This document shows positions 60,652 through 63,750 of a DNA stretch of 63,750 nt, piece by piece. Position 1 is the stretch's first letter. Every line of letters starts with the position of its first letter. The position numbers were made by a program, and so were the translations under genes. The stretch is from an uncultured Bacteroides sp. (GTDB lineage Bacteria > Bacteroidota > Bacteroidia > Bacteroidales > Bacteroidaceae), in contig CAUEFX010000014.1 of assembly GCA_958477465.1 (NCBI GenBank), forward strand, positions 1 through 63,750. Direction: 5' to 3'. Below the pieces are notes generated by a model. It worked only from the letters and a program-made list of their open reading frames with translations, was not told the DNA's origin and made no database searches.

Positions 60652-62532
60652 ATGAGAAGCAACATCTATTGTTACATATTAGGAATGTTGGCGGGACTTC
60701 TATGTTCCCTGACAGCCCGTTCTGCCGACAGCATCTCCGCCTCCATACATCCGGAAAAGCTTCAGATTCTTATCGATCTTATTGATCACAACCTGCCCTA
60801 TACCCAAGAAATGCCTTCCGACAGTATTATATCATTAGAAAAAGAACTCGAACCGCAACTGGAAGCCGGCAAGCAATACGATCTTCTTTTTTATCTGAAA
60901 CTACTGGTGACAAAGGCATATACAAACCGCGGTGATATTACCATAGCCGTAGATAGAGCCCACCTCATGTATCAACAGGCCAAAAAGATGGGATATAACA
61001 AAGGGATAGCCCTCTCACTCCATGCCACAGGCGACGCATATCTGGCATCCAATATGCAACAACAGGCCATCGGCTCCTACGAAGAAGCCATACGGATATT
61101 GGATAAATCAAACGATGGGGAGCCGATAAAAATACATATCCTGCCCAATCTTATCTTAGCCTTGCTCCAGACAGGAAAAACCGATGAAGCCCATACATAT
61201 CTAAAGCAATTTGAAAAACTGTTCGATAAATACCCCACATCATCCAACCTGTTTTACATCTCTATATGCCGTGCATTTTATCAGATAACGACCAACCAAC
61301 CCGATAAAGCACAAGTATACCTCGCCGAAGCGGCACGTGCAAATGCTGAAAACGATTTCATTTTCATGAACTTTATGCTGTATTACATGTATGCCAGCTA
61401 TTATGAACTGACTGGGCAATACAACCTGGCACTGGAACAATACGACAAAATCATCGGCGAACTCCGCCCGTCTTATGCCCCGTATCAACACATACAACTG
61501 AATATCCAGCGTGCCCGGCTTCTGGCAAAACAGGGACAGACTGAAAAAGCGTGTCTTATCTATCAGAGGGCAAGTGCATTGCAAGACTCATTGGACAACC
61601 TCAGTTATGTCCTCCAAATCAATGAATTACGTAACATTTACCAAACAGACCAACTGGAAATTGAAAAACAGCAAGAACGTAACAGGACAATCTTATGGGG
61701 GATTCTTGCGGTACTTTCCATGTTAGGTCTTATTACCATCCTCTTTTTTCTTACTAAAAAAGAGAACAAACAACTATCCCGCTCAAAAGAGAAACTGGAA
61801 AAAGCCCAGCTATATGCAGAGAACTCAATAAAAGCCAAAAGTCTCTTTCTCTCGAACATGAGCCATGAAATACGTACTCCTCTGAACGCTCTTTCGGGTT
61901 TCTCCGCCATCCTCACGGATGCCTCTATCGACAATGACACGCGCCGGCAATGCGACGAGATCATACAGCAAAACTCAGAACTTCTCCTTAAGCTTATCAA
62001 TGACGTTGTCGACCTTTCAAGTGTAGATGTAGGAAAGCTGACATTCAACTTGAAAGAGAACGATGCTGTGGTTATTTGCCGTAATGTGGTAGAAACAGTG
62101 GAGAAAGTAAAACAGACGCAAGCCGAAGTGCGCTTTGTCACCACATTAGAGTCACTTCCTCTTGTCACAGACGACTCCCGTTTGCAGCAACTGCTTATCA
62201 ATCTGCTCATCAACGCCACCAAGTTCACGACAGAAGGTACTATCACCCTTGAAGTCGGGAAAGAATCGGATACAGTCGCACTCTTTTCCGTCACCGATAC
62301 CGGTTGCGGTATCCCATTGGAAAAACAGGACCGGATATTCAACCGCTTCGAGAAATTGGACGAAAGTGCACAAGGTACGGGATTGGGACTTTTCATCTGC
62401 CAGCTTATCATCGAGCAGATCGGAGGCCGGATATGGATAGATCATGAATATACGGAGGGTGCCCGCTTTATGTTCACCCATCCCATAACCCCGGTAATGA
62501 ACAGAAAGGAGAATACCCGATGCGACAATTGA
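60652..62532 (+). CDS. TPR-containing membrane sensor histidine kinase
   Basis: The 626-residue protein has a signal peptide (ending ARS), about 300 residues of tetratricopeptide-like helices in the periplasm, one membrane helix (about 345-367), a basic coiled linker, HisKA with His405 (NMSHEIRTPLNALSGF), and HATPase with N box LLINLLINATKFT, G1 DTGCGIP and G2 GTGLGLFICQ. There is no receiver or DNA-binding domain, so it needs a separate response regulator. The signal is unknown. Its stop overlaps the next gene by 13 bp, and that gene looks like a tandem relative. Confidence 0.92.
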   Translation: MRSNIYCYILGMLAGLLCSLTARSADSISASIHPEKLQILIDLIDHNLPYTQEMPSDSIISLEKELEPQLEAGKQYDLLFYLKLLVTKAYTNRGDITIAVDRAHLMYQQAKKMGYNKGIALSLHATGDAYLASNMQQQAIGSYEEAIRILDKSNDGEPIKIHILPNLILALLQTGKTDEAHTYLKQFEKLFDKYPTSSNLFYISICRAFYQITTNQPDKAQVYLAEAARANAENDFIFMNFMLYYMYASYYELTGQYNLALEQYDKIIGELRPSYAPYQHIQLNIQRARLLAKQGQTEKACLIYQRASALQDSLDNLSYVLQINELRNIYQTDQLEIEKQQERNRTILWGILAVLSMLGLITILFFLTKKENKQLSRSKEKLEKAQLYAENSIKAKSLFLSNMSHEIRTPLNALSGFSAILTDASIDNDTRRQCDEIIQQNSELLLKLINDVVDLSSVDVGKLTFNLKENDAVVICRNVVETVEKVKQTQAEVRFVTTLESLPLVTDDSRLQQLLINLLINATKFTTEGTITLEVGKESDTVALFSVTDTGCGIPLEKQDRIFNRFEKLDESAQGTGLGLFICQLIIEQIGGRIWIDHEYTEGARFMFTHPITPVMNRKENTRCDN

Positions 62533-63750
62533 CAATTACCCTTATTCTGAGTTGCCATATTCTAACAACCATAGCTGTGGGCACTCCATCCTCTTTGAAA
62601 AGAGACAGCCTGGAAAGAGTGCTGACAAGCATGCCGCACGACTCCGCACGCCTACAGATGATACAGGATATCACACGGATGGAACAGATCAATCCCAATT
62701 GTATCCGCTACTCGGACATGCTGCTGCAAGAAGCCATCGCACAGAATAATCCCAAATATGCCGGAACTACCCTTTACTTTCAGGTTATCTATTACTACAA
62801 CCAGAACGAACTGGACAGTGTAACACTAAAACTCGAAAGGATGGAGCCTTTTGTCCGCGAAGGCAATCTGTGGAATTATTATTTCGATGCACAAAGATGT
62901 CAGATAGATCTTTATTCTTATAGAGAACAGATAGAACTTGCCATCAACAAATCACTTGAAATGTACCAAAAGGCACAGGAAGCCAACAATGTGCGCGGAT
63001 TAATAGGTGCACAACAATGCCTGGCAAATGCTTATATGGGGACCGGACGTTGGGAAGAAGGAAAAAAAGCATTGGAAGAGGCGCACCGGTTACTCCCAAA
63101 ACTGGACAATGTAATCGTACGCAACTCCGTACTATGACAACTAATTTCGCTCAGTAAAGCCCAAAACGACTTTGAGAATCTGAAAAAATACCTTGATGAA
63201 CAGGAAAGCCTCCTTGAAGAGTACATAAAAAAGAATCCTAACATGGAAGAGGCTTTTCAAGACCCGCTGATCTTCAACGAACTCTATTACGCCTATTACT
63301 ATTTGGAAATGAAACAGCCCCATTCCGCTTTCGAACATTTGCAGGAAGGAGCCAGACATCTCACACCACATACCTATTTCATGTATCGTGTGCTCTACTA
63401 CGATGCATACGCTTTGTACTACCGGTACTGCAAAGAGTACGACAAAGCTCTCTGCCGACTGGATTCCACCATCGTGTTATTACAGGGAACATTCGGCTAC
63501 GACTATGTCTACCAATTGTCTACCAAAGCAGACATACTCGTGGAAGCCGGACGCAGCCGGGAAGCACTACCCATCTATGAAAGGATATTGCAAATGAAAG
63601 ACTCGCTGGTCACCGAGCTTTCCGACAAACAGATGATACTGCTACAAAGCAATTATAACACCAACAAAACAGCTCTTGAGGAAGAACAACTGAAAAACAA
63701 GATACAACTTATTGCACTGATCATTATCGGCGTAACACTAATCGTAGTGG
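62520..63750 (+). pseudogene. Second TPR sensor kinase gene, interrupted by in-frame TGA, 3' end off the window
   Basis: The frame starts at ATG 62520 (signal peptide ending TIAVG) and encodes TPR-like helices up to residue 205, where TGA occurs at 63135-63137. The same frame then stays open to the window end (204 codons), with TPR-like sequence (YYYLEMKQPHSAFEHLQEG), a final coil (TALEEEQLKNK) and the start of a membrane helix (IQLIALIIIGVTLIVV). This equals the layout of the preceding kinase. A point nonsense mutation is the simplest reading; a sequencing error or two split genes are alternatives. The two parts have no ribosome-binding or Met start between them until about residue 243. Confidence 0.8.

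Noticed and set aside
63135..63137. TGA as a selenocysteine codon
   Set aside because: TPR helix context gives no redox role, and no selenocysteine-insertion hairpin was recognised downstream; a nonsense mutation is simpler.

Overview
The window is a Bacteroides-type chromosome segment, probably from a gut commensal close to B. thetaiotaomicron, B. faecis or B. ovatus. The evidence is SusC/SusD genes, a one-protein hybrid two-component regulator, Ser-type sulfatases, a FeoA-FeoB fusion, a Rho with a long disordered insertion, and many promoters of the Bacteroides form (TTTG, 19-21 nt, TAnnTTTG). No phage, conjugative element or CRISPR array is visible. Family and subfamily names come from motif reading without any database search.

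Region 1 (1-6.2 kb): tRNA-Ala, then a tight forward run of DUF4286 gene, ruvC, type I pullulanase, double-ABC ATPase and a sulfatase resembling the galactose-3-O-sulfatase group (S1_20).

Region 2 (6.2-36.7 kb): a large polysaccharide-utilisation region. It holds a hybrid two-component system (HTCS), an MscS channel (probably unrelated), an S1_15-like sulfatase facing a GH88 unsaturated uronyl hydrolase, and a 1.5-kb non-coding stretch with a perfect 20-bp inverted repeat. Then come a surface-protein operon (protein with a type IX-like tail, LamG-LamG-GH18 protein with the same kind of tail, SusC, SusD), an S1_11-like sulfatase with GH20 and GH2, and finally GH95 with GH29. Together these could strip sulfate, fucose, beta-galactose and N-acetylhexosamine from sulfated fucosylated host glycans such as mucin O-glycans, keratan sulfate or sulfated Lewis structures. 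That substrate is an inference. All sulfatases carry Ser at the formylglycine position and need a radical-SAM maturase that is not in the window.

Region 3 (36.7-48.4 kb): nuclease-like protein, beta-helix lipoprotein, pepD, small membrane protein, Skp/OmpH lipoprotein, a two-gene secreted operon (Cthe_2159-like beta-helix protein plus a small protein with a sorting-like tail), an FtsB/DivIC-like pair, dnaX and a macro-domain-like gene. Two 171-bp inverted-terminal-repeat elements lie in opposite orientation, each directly after a TAA stop codon, around ftsB-dnaX.

Region 4 (48.4-63.75 kb): a LytS/LytTR-type pair, a HigBA toxin-antitoxin, tRNA-Cys, feoAB with its Cys-rich partner, tilS, an EFR1 ferredoxin/flavodoxin, rho, an orphan sulfatase, and two tandem TPR sensor-kinase genes. 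The second kinase gene has an in-frame TGA and runs off the window.
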